Origin: Candidatus Poribacteria bacterium
Lineage (GTDB): Bacteria > Poribacteria > WGA-4E > PCPOR2b
Reading direction: 5' to 3'
Length of the DNA: 6,881 bases
Assembly: GCA_027296925.1 (NCBI GenBank)
Contig: JAPUIP010000480.1
Span: 1 to 6,881 of the forward strand
The notes under the pieces were generated by a model. That model saw nothing but the letters and a program-made list of their open reading frames with translations. It searched no databases and was not told where the DNA came from. Both the position numbers and the translations under genes were made by a program. Numbering within the stretch: the first letter of the stretch is position 1; each line of letters begins with the position of its first letter. Below, piece after piece: positions 1 to 5,220 of the stretch.

Positions 1-90
1 TCGGTGAACATACAGGATGGTTTGGCTCAGCCGGCGGGCATTCCATCAGTAGACGCTGAAGAAGAGAGCGTAAAGACCGCCTCCGAGTAG
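1..90 (+). CDS. C-terminal end of a possible plus-strand gene (partial)
   Basis: Frame 1 is open from the left edge and stops at a TAG at 88-90, giving 29 residues that end in an acidic, polar tail (…DAEEESVKTASE). A hydrophilic tail and a modest excess of G or C at third positions make this a reasonable C-terminus. It would converge on the pseudouridine synthase gene, and the palindrome that follows would make a sensible terminator for it. Frame 3 is also open from the edge, to a TGA at 57-59, so the frame choice is not certain. No family can be recognised from so short a piece. Confidence 0.4.
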   Translation, partial: SVNIQDGLAQPAGIPSVDAEEESVKTASE

Positions 91-103
91 AGATTCTTCA
101 GTA

Positions 104-248
104 ATACCGTTTTGAGTTTCAGATGAGCCTATTCTCAAATCCCCCTCAATCCCCCTTTGGAAAAGGGGGATTGAGGGGGATTTTATTGGCTGTTCCGTAG
201 TTCTTTTATTTCTTACGAAATGGGCTCATTGAAAACTACAAATGGTAT
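104..248. mobile_element. MITE-like element with imperfect terminal inverted repeats
   Basis: Positions 104-133 and the reverse complement of 219-248 align without gaps over 30 bases, with 23 identical (ATACC at the outer end, ATGAGCC and ATT inside). Between them lies a perfect 22-bp palindrome. The element has no coding capacity and sits between convergent genes, as expected for a miniature inverted-repeat element or REP-like unit. If the termini are taken as TACC…GGTA, a TAA flanks each side (102-104 and 248-250), which could be a 3-bp target duplication but could easily be chance. The parent transposase is unknown. The repeat geometry is directly visible; the mobile nature is inference. 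Confidence 0.5.
137..183. repeat. Perfect 22-bp palindrome with C-run and G-run arms, possible terminator
   Basis: Positions 137-158 are exactly complementary to 162-183, leaving a 3-base loop (GGA, 159-161). Each arm contains two copies of an ATCCCCCT-type octamer separated by CA, so the hairpin is itself internally repetitive. On the plus strand the hairpin runs into ATTTTATT, which fits intrinsic termination of the gene ending at 90. On the minus strand no T-tract follows, so termination of the pseudouridine synthase transcript is less clear. From general recollection, palindromes of this C-run/G-run kind recur in intergenic regions of some environmental bacteria. Confidence 0.8.
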
Positions 249-252
249 AAAG

Positions 253-296
253 ACTGTAAAGTTATTTTGCAGGTGTTTGTAATGTATTTTTACAGT
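253..296. repeat. Spaced 8-bp inverted repeat ACTGTAAA/TTTACAGT
   Basis: ACTGTAAA at 253-260 is perfectly mirrored by TTTACAGT at 289-296 across a 28-base AT-rich spacer. It lies downstream of the pseudouridine synthase stop codon and just outside the MITE-like element. It may be a weak hairpin in the 3' end of that transcript, or chance in AT-rich DNA. Apart from this, nothing else is recognisable between 249 and 346. Confidence 0.3.
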
Positions 297-346
297 GGCC
301 AGAGGGTCTGAGGGGATAAACATTCACGGGACTAAGAAGTCTGCGG

Positions 347-1357
347 TCAATTTTCATCTTGTCCTGGCTCTCCTGATTTTGCCGCTTGCTTCAGTGCCTC
401 AACGAGCTGCTGCATATCGGTTGGCATTGGCGCCGAAAACGCTCGCCGCTCGTTTGTTGTCGGATGATCGAAGCCCAGCGTATGGGCGTGTAAAGCCTGT
501 CGATTGAGCTTGGTAAGGGCTGCGCTCACCGCCGCGGATGGAGCATCGTGCAGCGCTCGACCTTCTCCACCGCCATAGACCGAATCCCCCGTGACCGGAT
601 GCCCGATGTGACTGAGATGAGCACGGATTTGGTGGATGCGCCCCGTTTCTAATGTCAGTTCGAGCAGAGCGAATCGGCCATACACCGCCAGGACACGATA
701 GTGTGTGACTGCACGCCGCCCGTTCATTTCGGTTACGGTCATTTTTCGCCGATCGCGACGACTTCGTGTGATTCGGGCATTGATTGTTCCGTACGCTTGT
801 GGTGGCACGCCGCAGATTACGGCATAGTAATGGCGCTCGGTCGTGTGGGCTTCAAACTGTGCAGAAAGGTGTCGATGTGCGTAATCGGTCTTCGCAGCGA
901 CAAGCACGCCGGAGGTATCTTTGTCAAGTCGATGGACGATGCCGGGGCGTTGCACTCCGCCAATGCCGGGGAGCTCACGGCAGTGAGCGAGCAGGGCATT
1001 GACGAGCGTTCCAGAATTGACATTGCCGGCGGGATGGACGACCATACCCGCCGGTTTATTGATCACGATCAGGCTGGAATCTTCGTACAGAATATCAAGC
1101 GGAATGTGTTCAGGGCGAGGGGTTTCGAGTGGACGGGGCGCCGGGCGCGTGAAGGCAATCTGGTCGCCGGTTCGGATTTTGTAGCCCGGCTTACTGGCTT
1201 TGCCGTTGACCGTTATCGCGCCTTCTCGAATCAACTTCTGAATGTAAGTTCGGGATAGACGATGGGTCGGAGAGCCAGTTTGGTGTGTTTCGATAAACTG
1301 ATCTAGTCGCGTGCCACGGTGCTCGGCTGCGACAGGATAGGTATGAGCGATTGCCAT
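347..1357 (-). CDS. rluD: RluA-family 23S rRNA pseudouridine synthase (RluD/RluC type)
   Basis: The 336-residue product isomerises uridine to pseudouridine in 23S rRNA, probably in the cytoplasm during large-subunit assembly. An N-terminal S4 RNA-binding domain spans about residues 15-70 (RLDQFIE, then LSRTYIQKLIREGAITVNG). The catalytic domain follows: INKPAGMVVHPA at 99-110, the HRLDKDTSG signature with catalytic Asp145, RHYYAVICG at 175-183, and TGRIHQIRAHL at 238-248. Length is close to E. coli RluD (326 residues). The S4 domain separates it from RluA. RluD, which modifies the helix 69 loop, is the likeliest assignment, but RluC-type specificity cannot be excluded. The ATG start is supported by an in-frame TAA 15 bases upstream, although no clear Shine-Dalgarno sequence precedes it. 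It is probably the last gene of the thrS-desulfurase unit, 53 bp after the desulfurase. Confidence 0.93.
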   Translation of the reverse strand: MAIAHTYPVAAEHRGTRLDQFIETHQTGSPTHRLSRTYIQKLIREGAITVNGKASKPGYKIRTGDQIAFTRPAPRPLETPRPEHIPLDILYEDSSLIVINKPAGMVVHPAGNVNSGTLVNALLAHCRELPGIGGVQRPGIVHRLDKDTSGVLVAAKTDYAHRHLSAQFEAHTTERHYYAVICGVPPQAYGTINARITRSRRDRRKMTVTEMNGRRAVTHYRVLAVYGRFALLELTLETGRIHQIRAHLSHIGHPVTGDSVYGGGEGRALHDAPSAAVSAALTKLNRQALHAHTLGFDHPTTNERRAFSAPMPTDMQQLVEALKQAAKSGEPGQDEN

Positions 1358-1410
1358 GTCAAGAATGAGTTACGTTTGCCATTCTTTTCCATTCCTTGGT
1401 TGAATCAGCT

Positions 1411-2589
1411 TCATCGCCCTCTCTTATACGCCGGAGACATCGCCCGCATCTGTTCGACGACCTTGGGAACTTTTTCGATGACTTCGTCGATTTCTTCGGC
1501 GGTGTTGTTTTTGCCGAGCGAGAAACGCACCGTGCCTTGCGCTAACTGTGGAGGCAGCCCAAGTGCCGCTAACACATGAGAAGGCTCCATCGAGCCGGAG
1601 GTACAGGCGGAGCCGGTTGAGACGCAGATGCCTTCCATATCCAACCGCAAGATCAGGCTCTCCCCTTCGACAGACTCAAATGAGATATTGAGCGTTCCCG
1701 GCAGGCAGTGTTCGGGGTGCCCATTTTCATGGATGTGATCAAGACGTTCATGCAGTCCATCGCGCAACTTCGCTGTCAACTGATTCAGGTGTTCAACATT
1801 CGCCTCCCGGTGCTTCTTTGCAAGTTCCGCTGCTTTGCCGAGGCCGACAATCCCCGGGACATTCTCCGAACCCGCGCGACGGTTACGCTCATGCGATCCG
1901 CCGTGCATGAGGTTCTCTAATCGTGTGCCGCGTCGGATGTAGAGAGCGCCGAGCCCCTTTGGCCCGTACATCTTGTGTCCTGAAAGCGAAAGCAAACTGA
2001 CTCCCAATTCCTGAACATCGACAGAGAGTTTTCCAACGGACTGTACCGCATCCGTATGGACCGGAATACGCTGCTCACGAGCGACCTCACAGACCTCTTC
2101 GATGGGCGCAATTGTCCCCGTCTCGTTGTTGGCGTGCATGATCGAAATCAGGATTGTCGTATCACGGATTGCCTCGCGAAGCTCCTCGATCCGAATCCGC
2201 CCATACCGATCAACAGGGAGGTAAGTGACCTCAAATCCGCGTTTCTCAAGGTATTGACACGTGTGCAATACGGCATGATGCTCGACTGCTGAGGTGACGA
2301 TGTGATTTCCACCACGACGACTTTTTTGCAACTCGGCGAGTCCTTTGATCGCGTAATTGTCCGACTCAGTTCCGCCGCTTGTGCAAACAATTTCGGTTGG
2401 GCTCTTTGCACCGATTAAATCGGCGACCTGTTCCCGCGCGGTGTCAATGGCGTTACGCGCCTCACGCCCGTAGGAGTGGATACTCGACCCATTTCCGAAG
2501 TGTTCCGTCATATAGGGCAGCATCGCTTCCAGCACTTCGGGATGGACCGGGGTTGTTGCATTGTGATCTAAATAAATCTGTTTCATCAT
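1411..2589 (-). CDS. iscS: Cysteine desulfurase, NifS/IscS type (group I)
   Basis: This PLP-dependent enzyme takes sulfur from L-cysteine as a protein-bound persulfide, for Fe-S clusters or tRNA thiolation, leaving alanine. The N-terminus YLDHNATTPVHPEV is typical. With the start used here (392 residues), landmarks fall where they do in E. coli IscS: His104 (EHHAV), the HANNETG stretch, Asp180 and Gln183 (HTDAVQSVGK), the PLP lysine Lys206 (SGHKMYGPKG) and the active-site loop cysteine Cys329 (STGSACTSGS). The long loop around that cysteine makes it group I rather than SufS. The frame also opens at a GTG at 2595, but that codon overlaps the Shine-Dalgarno-like AGGCGG (2600-2595), so ATG at 2589 or 2586 is preferred. 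No IscR, IscU or other Isc genes adjoin it. Its neighbours are thrS and a pseudouridine synthase, which hints at a role in tRNA sulfur modification, but that is inference. iscS versus nifS is only a naming choice. Confidence 0.95.
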   Translation of the reverse strand: MMKQIYLDHNATTPVHPEVLEAMLPYMTEHFGNGSSIHSYGREARNAIDTAREQVADLIGAKSPTEIVCTSGGTESDNYAIKGLAELQKSRRGGNHIVTSAVEHHAVLHTCQYLEKRGFEVTYLPVDRYGRIRIEELREAIRDTTILISIMHANNETGTIAPIEEVCEVAREQRIPVHTDAVQSVGKLSVDVQELGVSLLSLSGHKMYGPKGLGALYIRRGTRLENLMHGGSHERNRRAGSENVPGIVGLGKAAELAKKHREANVEHLNQLTAKLRDGLHERLDHIHENGHPEHCLPGTLNISFESVEGESLILRLDMEGICVSTGSACTSGSMEPSHVLAALGLPPQLAQGTVRFSLGKNNTAEEIDEVIEKVPKVVEQMRAMSPAYKRGR

Positions 2590-2634
2590 TTTCACCGCCT
2601 GTATGAATCATTTGAGCAGATTTCCGCAAAGAAA

Positions 2635-2850
2635 TCATGTCTTCAAAACTTTCCGCAATCTGTTCCAATCCTGTTCTGCATCTTCGGCAGTATAATCTAA
2701 CCAGACATCATATTTCACCAAGATTTGACCCATTTGCCATTTGGAGGGAACCCGCGCGATTTCCGCTGCCTTTCCGAGTGAAATCTGTTGCCGACGATAC
2801 AGATCGACAGCAATGGTTTCAATGACGCTTTGTTCTACCTTTTTTCCCAT
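2635..2850 (-). CDS. UPF0175-family small protein (main part, probably frameshifted)
   Basis: The 71-residue reading frame carries the recognisable core of UPF0175 proteins, small DNA-binding antitoxin-like proteins: VIETIAVDLYRRQQISLGKAAEIARVPS, in which LGKAAE… is the family helix-turn-helix-like signature, then a C-terminal part ending in TAEDAEQDWNRLRKVLKT. The family normally runs about 80-95 residues and begins with a short strand of the form VxVxxxLP. That strand is missing here but is encoded just upstream in another frame (2862-2906), so the ATG at 2850 is probably an internal codon of a broken gene. Its own Shine-Dalgarno is weak (GGA only 3 bases away). UPF0175 genes are often followed by a PIN-domain toxin; here the next gene is the cysteine desulfurase. 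It may survive by reinitiation, by -1 frameshifting, or be decaying. Confidence 0.7.
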   Translation of the reverse strand: MGKKVEQSVIETIAVDLYRRQQISLGKAAEIARVPSKWQMGQILVKYDVWLDYTAEDAEQDWNRLRKVLKT

Positions 2851-2861
2851 TGATCCGATGA

Positions 2862-2906
2862 TTAGATCGATTTTGGGAGTTTGAATTTGACTTCAACACT
2901 TTCCAC
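2862..2906 (-). pseudogene. Out-of-frame N-terminus of the UPF0175 gene
   Basis: On the minus strand a GTG at 2906-2904 is preceded by a good Shine-Dalgarno run, GGGGGAAG (2918-2911), and encodes MESVEVKFKLPKSI before a TAA at 2864-2862. VEVKFKLPK is what the N-terminal strand of a UPF0175 protein should look like. A shift of -1 within CCCAAAA (2877-2871) joins it to …IDLIIGSMGKKVEQSVIET, which would give a continuous family-length protein of about 90 residues. One missing A in the A4 run explains the break. The same bases also read C CCA AAA in the zero frame, the shape of a -1 slippery heptamer. The start lies 27 bases after the thrS stop. Confidence 0.6.
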
Positions 2907-2933
2907 GCATCTTCCCCCAGCATCCCAAGAGAG

Positions 2934-4733
2934 CTAAAAGTCCAAATCGGCTTCCGCGAGGATTCGATCGACGAAGGCATCCAAAGCCATCGCGCCGAGG
3001 TCGCCTTCATCACGAGTGCGGACACTCACCGTTCTATTCTCCCGTTCGCGTCCACCGATAATCAACATATAAGGCATCCGCTGCAATCTGGCATCCCGAA
3101 TTTTCGCGCCGATCTTGTCGTCCCGGTCATCGAATTCAACGCGAATGCCTTTGTCGCGCAAGAGCTGATAGACCTCTCGACCGTAATCGACAAAGCGTTC
3201 GCTGATCGTCATGACGACACACTGCACCGGTGAAAGCCATGTCGGGAAAGCACCGGCGTAGTGCTCAATGAGCATCGCGATGAAACGCTCAAAACTACCG
3301 CAGAGCGCGCGGTGAATTACGACAGGGCGTTGATCGCTACCGTCGGGAGCAACATACGTGAGATCAAAACGTTCGGGAAGTTGAAAGTCGAGCTGAATGG
3401 TCGCACACTGGATATCTCGATTGAGGGAATCGCGCACCTGGAAATCCAGCTTCGGACCATAGAAAGTAGCTTCATTGGGAGCAATTTCATAGTCGAGTTG
3501 ATTATTTCTCAATACACTTTCGAGCGCTATCTCCGCCTCATTCCAAACCGCAATATCCCCCATGAAATGCTCCGGATCGCGTGTACTCAGATCACAGCGG
3601 AAGGGCAGATCGAATGTACCATAAATGCGTTTAACCAGCCCGATGATGCGCTCGTACTCCTCTTCAATCTGATCTTTCGTGATAAAATTATGGGCGTCAT
3701 CCTGACACATTTGGCGGACACGAGTCAGCCCAGTGAGCGTTCCAGCCACTTCGTTGCGGTGCAGTACGCCTTGATCGTACAGACGATAAGGCAACTCCCG
3801 GTAACTCCGGCGTTTGCTCTTAAAGATCAGCATGTGCGCGGGACAGTTCATCGGTTTTAACGCGCTGTTGAGCGCTTCTTCATCACCTACGAAGAACATA
3901 TTTTCTTTGAAATGGTCCCAGTGTCCAGAGGTCTTCCACAGACTATTATCGTAAATCAGCGGCGTGCGCACTTCCTGATAGCCCTCGCTCAGATACAGCT
4001 TTCGCACTTTTTCAGAGAGGCGGTTATAGACCACTGTACCCTTGGGTAACCAAAACGCGCTGCCCGGTGATTCTGGGTGCATCTGGAACAGCTCCAATTC
4101 CCTGCCAAGTTTGCGATGGTCGCGCTTGGCAGCTTCCTCAAGCCTCGTCAGATAGGCTTCTAATTCCGCTTCTGTTTCCCATGTCGTACCATAGATTCGC
4201 TGAAGTTGCTCGCGATTCTGATCGCCGCGCCAGTAGGCGCCGGAAACGCGCATTAACTTAAAATGCTTACACTCGCCGGTCGAATTCACATGCGGTCCCT
4301 TGCAGAGGTCCGTGAAATCCCCATTGTGATAAATCGAGGCACCTTCGCTAGAAACGCCCTGATCTTCCGCACTTACTTCTCGATCGGAGAGTCCGTCAAT
4401 GAGCTCCAATTTGAACTTCTGATCGCGAGTGGCAAACCATTCCCGCGCCCGATCAAAGTCCCAATTTTCCTGTTGGAACGGCACGTCTGCCTCGATCATG
4501 GCTCTCATGTGCTTCTCGATTTCGGGGAAATCGTCGGGCGTAATCGGGCGAGGCACCTCCATGTCGTAGTAAAACTCATTGTCAACAGGGGGACCGATTG
4601 CGAGTTTGACGCTTCGCTCACCATCGGGAAAGATCTGCTGCACCGCATACGCCATGATGTGTGCCGTTGAATGCCGCAACCGATATAAGTATTCCTCTTT
4701 TTCTGCTCTTGAACGTTGATTTGGGTTGCTCAT
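2934..4733 (-). CDS. thrS: Threonyl-tRNA synthetase lacking the N-terminal TGS domain
   Basis: This cytoplasmic class II synthetase charges tRNA-Thr with threonine and edits mischarged Ser-tRNA-Thr. The 599 residues start directly in the editing domain, with HSTAH (His21, His25) and CKGPH (Cys144, His148) supplying the editing-site residues. The catalytic core has zinc ligands Cys297 (MNCPAH), His348 (DDAHNF) and His474 (VVIHRALCGSFERF); all three are offset by 37 from E. coli Cys334, His385 and His511. Motif 2 is around HRNE (325-328). The anticodon-binding domain runs from about 500 to the end (VEFDDRDDKIGAKIRDA, then MLIIGGRE). The E. coli enzyme has an extra N-terminal TGS (N1) domain of about 60 residues, absent here. 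An in-frame TAA six bases before the ATG rules out an upstream start, and AAGGTG (4745-4740) is a good ribosome binding site. It heads the putative operon. Confidence 0.97.
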   Translation of the reverse strand: MSNPNQRSRAEKEEYLYRLRHSTAHIMAYAVQQIFPDGERSVKLAIGPPVDNEFYYDMEVPRPITPDDFPEIEKHMRAMIEADVPFQQENWDFDRAREWFATRDQKFKLELIDGLSDREVSAEDQGVSSEGASIYHNGDFTDLCKGPHVNSTGECKHFKLMRVSGAYWRGDQNREQLQRIYGTTWETEAELEAYLTRLEEAAKRDHRKLGRELELFQMHPESPGSAFWLPKGTVVYNRLSEKVRKLYLSEGYQEVRTPLIYDNSLWKTSGHWDHFKENMFFVGDEEALNSALKPMNCPAHMLIFKSKRRSYRELPYRLYDQGVLHRNEVAGTLTGLTRVRQMCQDDAHNFITKDQIEEEYERIIGLVKRIYGTFDLPFRCDLSTRDPEHFMGDIAVWNEAEIALESVLRNNQLDYEIAPNEATFYGPKLDFQVRDSLNRDIQCATIQLDFQLPERFDLTYVAPDGSDQRPVVIHRALCGSFERFIAMLIEHYAGAFPTWLSPVQCVVMTISERFVDYGREVYQLLRDKGIRVEFDDRDDKIGAKIRDARLQRMPYMLIIGGRERENRTVSVRTRDEGDLGAMALDAFVDRILAEADLDF

Positions 4734-4838
4734 GGGTTACACCTTCTCACTCCAAAATTTGCCTCATTCTGCAGGGATATTGTCATACGAGTACTGGCTT
4801 CTCACATATCCAGTCCTATTCTGCAAAAAAACTTCAAT
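4734..4838 (-). promoter_or_regulatory. thrS 5' leader with overlapping hairpins
   Basis: The leader between the tRNA terminator and thrS can form ACTGG/CCAGT (4810-4814 with 4793-4797) or GGATAT/ATATCC (4806-4811 with 4775-4780). The two stems share bases 4810-4811, so they exclude each other. ATTCTGCA occurs twice in direct orientation on the plus strand (4766-4773 and 4818-4825). Synthetase genes are often controlled through their leaders, but the stems are only 5-6 bp and there is no T-box or attenuator-like terminator. No convincing promoter hexamers were found, although a promoter is expected here because the tRNA operon ends in a terminator. Confidence 0.3.
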
Positions 4839-4863
4839 AAAAAAAGAGCCTCACGGCTCTTTT
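4839..4863 (-). terminator. Rho-independent terminator of the tRNA operon
   Basis: On the minus strand the hairpin is AAAAGAGCC, loop GTGA, GGCTCTTTT (pairing 4855-4863 with 4842-4850), and the T-run continues through 4839. It starts about 22 bases past the tRNA-Val 3' end and separates the tRNAs from thrS. Because the flanks are A/T symmetrical it could work in both directions, but nothing is seen approaching from the other side. Confidence 0.93.
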
Positions 4864-4884
4864 ATGGTTAAGCATTTAATATGA

Positions 4885-4958
4885 TGGGCGGTATAGGATT
4901 TGAACCTATGACCCCTTGCGTGTCGAGCAAGTACTCTAACCAACTGAGCTAACCGCCC
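4885..4958 (-). tRNA. tRNA-Val (anticodon GAC)
   Basis: The acceptor stem GGGCGGT/ACCGCCC is fully paired, the D-stem is GCTC/GAGT, the anticodon stem CTTGC/GCAAG and the T-arm CCTAT/ATAGG with loop TTCAAAT. The 7-base anticodon loop is TCGACAC, placing GAC at 34-36, which reads GUC and GUU valine codons. Position 33 is C rather than the near-universal U. The discriminator is A (4885), followed by TCA instead of an encoded CCA, so CCA must be added after transcription. It is the last tRNA of the cluster, 13 bases after tRNA-Cys. Confidence 0.95.
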
Positions 4959-4971
4959 GGATTTCAACAAC

Positions 4972-5046
4972 TGGAGGCGGCGGTCGGAATCGGACCGACT
5001 CATAGGGGTTTTGCAGACCCCGGCCTTCCCATTTGGCTACGCCGCC
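4972..5046 (-). tRNA. tRNA-Cys (anticodon GCA), CCA encoded
   Basis: The acceptor stem GGCGGCG/CGCCGCC, D-stem GCC/GGC, anticodon stem GGGGT/ACCCC with loop CTGCAAA, and T-arm GTCGG/CCGAC with loop TCCGATT all pair well. The anticodon GCA reads cysteine codons, and the discriminator is U (from A at 4975), the base expected for tRNA-Cys. Positions 4974-4972 encode CCA, unlike the neighbouring tRNA-Val. It sits 8 bases after tRNA-Gly in transcription order. Confidence 0.96.
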
Positions 5047-5054
5047 AGAGTGGA

Positions 5055-5126
5055 AGCGGGAGACGGGATTTGAACCCGCGACCTCTACCTTGGCAAGGTA
5101 GAGCTCTACCACTGAGCTACTCCCGC
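5055..5126 (-). tRNA. tRNA-Gly (anticodon GCC)
   Basis: The acceptor stem GCGGGAG/CTCCCGC, D-stem GCTC/GAGC with the short GGT-containing loop usual for tRNA-Gly, anticodon stem CTACC/GGTAG with loop TTGCCAA, and T-arm GCGGG/CCCGT with loop TTCAAAT are all present. The anticodon GCC reads GGC and GGU. The discriminator is U (from A at 5055). The sequence then reads TCCA, so a CCA is present one base out of register and is not a properly encoded tail. It is the first gene of the tRNA operon, about 6 bases from the predicted transcription start. Confidence 0.96.
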
Positions 5127-5139
5127 AAAAGCGTATTTA

Positions 5140-5168
5140 AGTGTATCAAACGGGATGGCATTTGTCAA
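5140..5168 (-). promoter_or_regulatory. Sigma-70-type promoter of the Gly-Cys-Val tRNA operon
   Basis: On the minus strand a perfect -35 hexamer TTGACA (5168-5163) is followed after exactly 17 bases by TACACT (5145-5140), a 4/6 match to TATAAT. An AT-rich run (ATATTTTTTCA) directly upstream of the -35 resembles an UP element, as is common for stable-RNA promoters. The predicted start is about 6 bases before tRNA-Gly. No strong terminator separates it from the antiporter gene, whose stop is at 5221, so some read-through could also feed the tRNAs. Confidence 0.8.
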
Positions 5169-5220
5169 TGAAAAAATATGTGCGATGCGCTTTCTGCGTG
5201 TTCTGCAAGCCTTACGGGTT

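Noticed and set aside
701..1258. 185-codon open frame on the plus strand
   Set aside because: It is antisense to the pseudouridine synthase, with cysteine- and glycine-rich low-plausibility content and no recognisable motif.
2590..2595. GTG at 2595 as the desulfurase start
   Set aside because: It overlaps the only Shine-Dalgarno-like sequence. ATG at 2589 gives proper spacing and residue numbering that matches E. coli IscS exactly at several active-site positions.
2462..2668. 68-codon minus-strand frame that could have been a toxin partner of UPF0175
   Set aside because: It has an ATGA-like overlap with the UPF0175 stop, but it runs out of frame into the desulfurase coding region and shows no PIN or other toxin motif.
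2819..3025. 68-codon minus-strand frame spanning the thrS end and UPF0175 start
   Set aside because: It overlaps the thrS 3' end in another frame, and its stretch through 2850-2906 is neither of the two frames that show UPF0175 similarity.
3261..3860. 199-codon open frame on the plus strand
   Set aside because: It lies entirely antisense to the well-supported thrS coding sequence, resembles no family I know, and has no ribosome binding site or promoter context.
4734..4838. T-box riboswitch upstream of thrS
   Set aside because: The leader is only about 105 bases, has no recognisable T-box sequence or specifier stem, and no terminator/antiterminator pair before thrS.
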